Shown: piece by piece, positions 5,372 through 5,907 of the stretch
How positions within the stretch are numbered: position 1 is the stretch's first letter
Layout of the letters: the number at the start of each line of letters is the position of its first letter
Source: Actinomycetes bacterium
GTDB lineage: Bacteria > Actinomycetota > Acidimicrobiia > Acidimicrobiales > Acidimicrobiaceae
Direction: 5' to 3'
NCBI GenBank assembly: GCA_021819025.1
Contig: JAKASN010000140.1
Location: 1 to 5,907, forward strand
Length of the DNA stretch: 5,907 nt
Notes under the pieces: generated by a model
Seen by the model: only the letters and a program-made list of their open reading frames with translations
Database searches by the model: none
Told to the model about the DNA's origin: nothing
Position numbers and translations under genes: made by a program

Positions 5372-5907
5372 CTAGTTGCCACTGGCAAACTCGGTCACCA
5401 TGTCGTGGGCAACATTGTCACGATACTGGACGGGGGGCGATTTCATAAAGTAAGCCGAGGGGCCGAGCAGTGGACCTCCGATTCCCTTGTCCTTGGCGAT
5501 CTTGGCGCAACGGAGGGCGTCGATGATGACTCCAGCGGAGTTAGGAGAGTCCCATACTTCGAGTTTCATCTCGATATTCAGCGGTACGTCACCAAAGTTT
5601 CTGCCTTCGAGGCGGATATAGGCCCACTTGCGATCCTCGAGCCACCCAACGTGGTCAGATGGTCCAATATGTACGTTGTTTGCCTCGATGCCGTTGTCGA
5701 TTTGGCTGGTAACCGCCTGAGTCTTGGAGATCTTCTTTGACTCGAGGCGTTCGCGCTCAAGCATGTTCTTGAAGTCCATGTTCCCGCCGACATTTAGCTG
5801 GTAGGTGCGATCGAGCACGAGTCCGCGATCCTCGAAGAGGCGCGCAAGGAGGCGATGGACGATGGTTGCCCCGACTTGGCTCTTGATATCGTCACCGACA
5901 ATCGGCA
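5372..5907 (-). CDS. ino1: Inositol-3-phosphate synthase, C-terminal part (5' end outside window)
   Basis: About 177 C-terminal residues are visible, roughly half of a normal actinobacterial enzyme of about 360. The enzyme is cytoplasmic and NAD-dependent, isomerising glucose 6-phosphate to myo-inositol 3-phosphate. In actinomycetes this feeds mycothiol and phosphatidylinositol-type lipids. The open frame enters from the right edge with [18 protein letters not shown], which carries the conserved active-site Lys of the DDIKSQ motif. It continues through [65 protein letters not shown] and [18 protein letters not shown], all highly characteristic of the actinobacterial/archaeal-type synthase. 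It ends at TAG (5374-5372). A GTG at 5818 is only an internal Val codon, because conserved sequence continues upstream of it. The visible part looks intact. The promoter is outside the window; a strong stem downstream probably ends the transcript. Confidence 0.96.
   Translation of the reverse strand, partial: PIVGDDIKSQVGATIVHRLLARLFEDRGLVLDRTYQLNVGGNMDFKNMLERERLESKKISKTQAVTSQIDNGIEANNVHIGPSDHVGWLEDRKWAYIRLEGRNFGDVPLNIEMKLEVWDSPNSAGVIIDALRCAKIAKDKGIGGPLLGPSAYFMKSPPVQYRDNVAHDMVTEFASGN

Noticed and set aside
5405..5740. Open plus-strand frame of 111 codons
   Set aside because: It is antisense to highly conserved ino1 sequence and has no family features.
1..5907. Mobile elements, CRISPR arrays, tRNA or rRNA genes, riboswitches
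   Set aside because: No transposase or integrase motifs, no regularly spaced direct repeats, no cloverleaf pattern and no known aptamer were recognised on either strand.

Overview
The window looks like a chromosomal segment of an actinomycete (Actinomycetota). It carries four confidently recognised genes plus one methyltransferase of unknown substrate. The case for Actinomycetota rests on the combination of a DUF6049-type exported protein, a CCA-adding enzyme with an HD domain, and an actinobacterial-type inositol-3-phosphate synthase. In known actinomycete genomes the first two sit in the pcnA-murJ region near oriC, and ino1 is often close by. Base composition is only moderately GC-rich, which would fit a deep-branching group such as Acidimicrobiia better than Streptomyces or Mycobacterium. 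That finer placement is inference.

Layout, left to right. Bases 1-1833 (minus) hold the first 611 codons of a secreted DUF6049 protein; its C-terminal end lies beyond the left edge. Bases 1834-2018 are a divergent intergenic region with several short inverted repeats spaced about 21-24 bp apart and candidate -10 elements for both directions. Bases 2019-3032 (plus) encode a zinc-dependent histone-deacetylase-family protein. Its stop overlaps by one base the start of the CCA tRNA nucleotidyltransferase at 3032-4495 (plus), so the two probably form an operon. Fourteen bases later, convergent on the minus strand, is a short class I SAM-dependent methyltransferase (4510-5130) with a strong ribosome binding site. 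A 241-bp spacer (5131-5371) follows, containing a perfect 13-bp stem that probably terminates ino1 transcription. From 5372 to the right edge (minus) is the C-terminal half of inositol-3-phosphate synthase.

Functionally, the window combines tRNA 3'-end maturation (CCA addition), lysine or polyamine deacetylation, inositol supply (for mycothiol or phosphatidylinositol-type lipids) and a cell-envelope-associated exported protein. These are mostly housekeeping roles. No mobile element, CRISPR array, tRNA or rRNA was seen, and no clearly new system. The points most worth a second look are the deacetylase/CCA-enzyme coupling, the phased inverted repeats in the divergent promoter region, and several lineage-specific departures in conserved motifs. 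All family assignments were made by reading motifs, without database searches.
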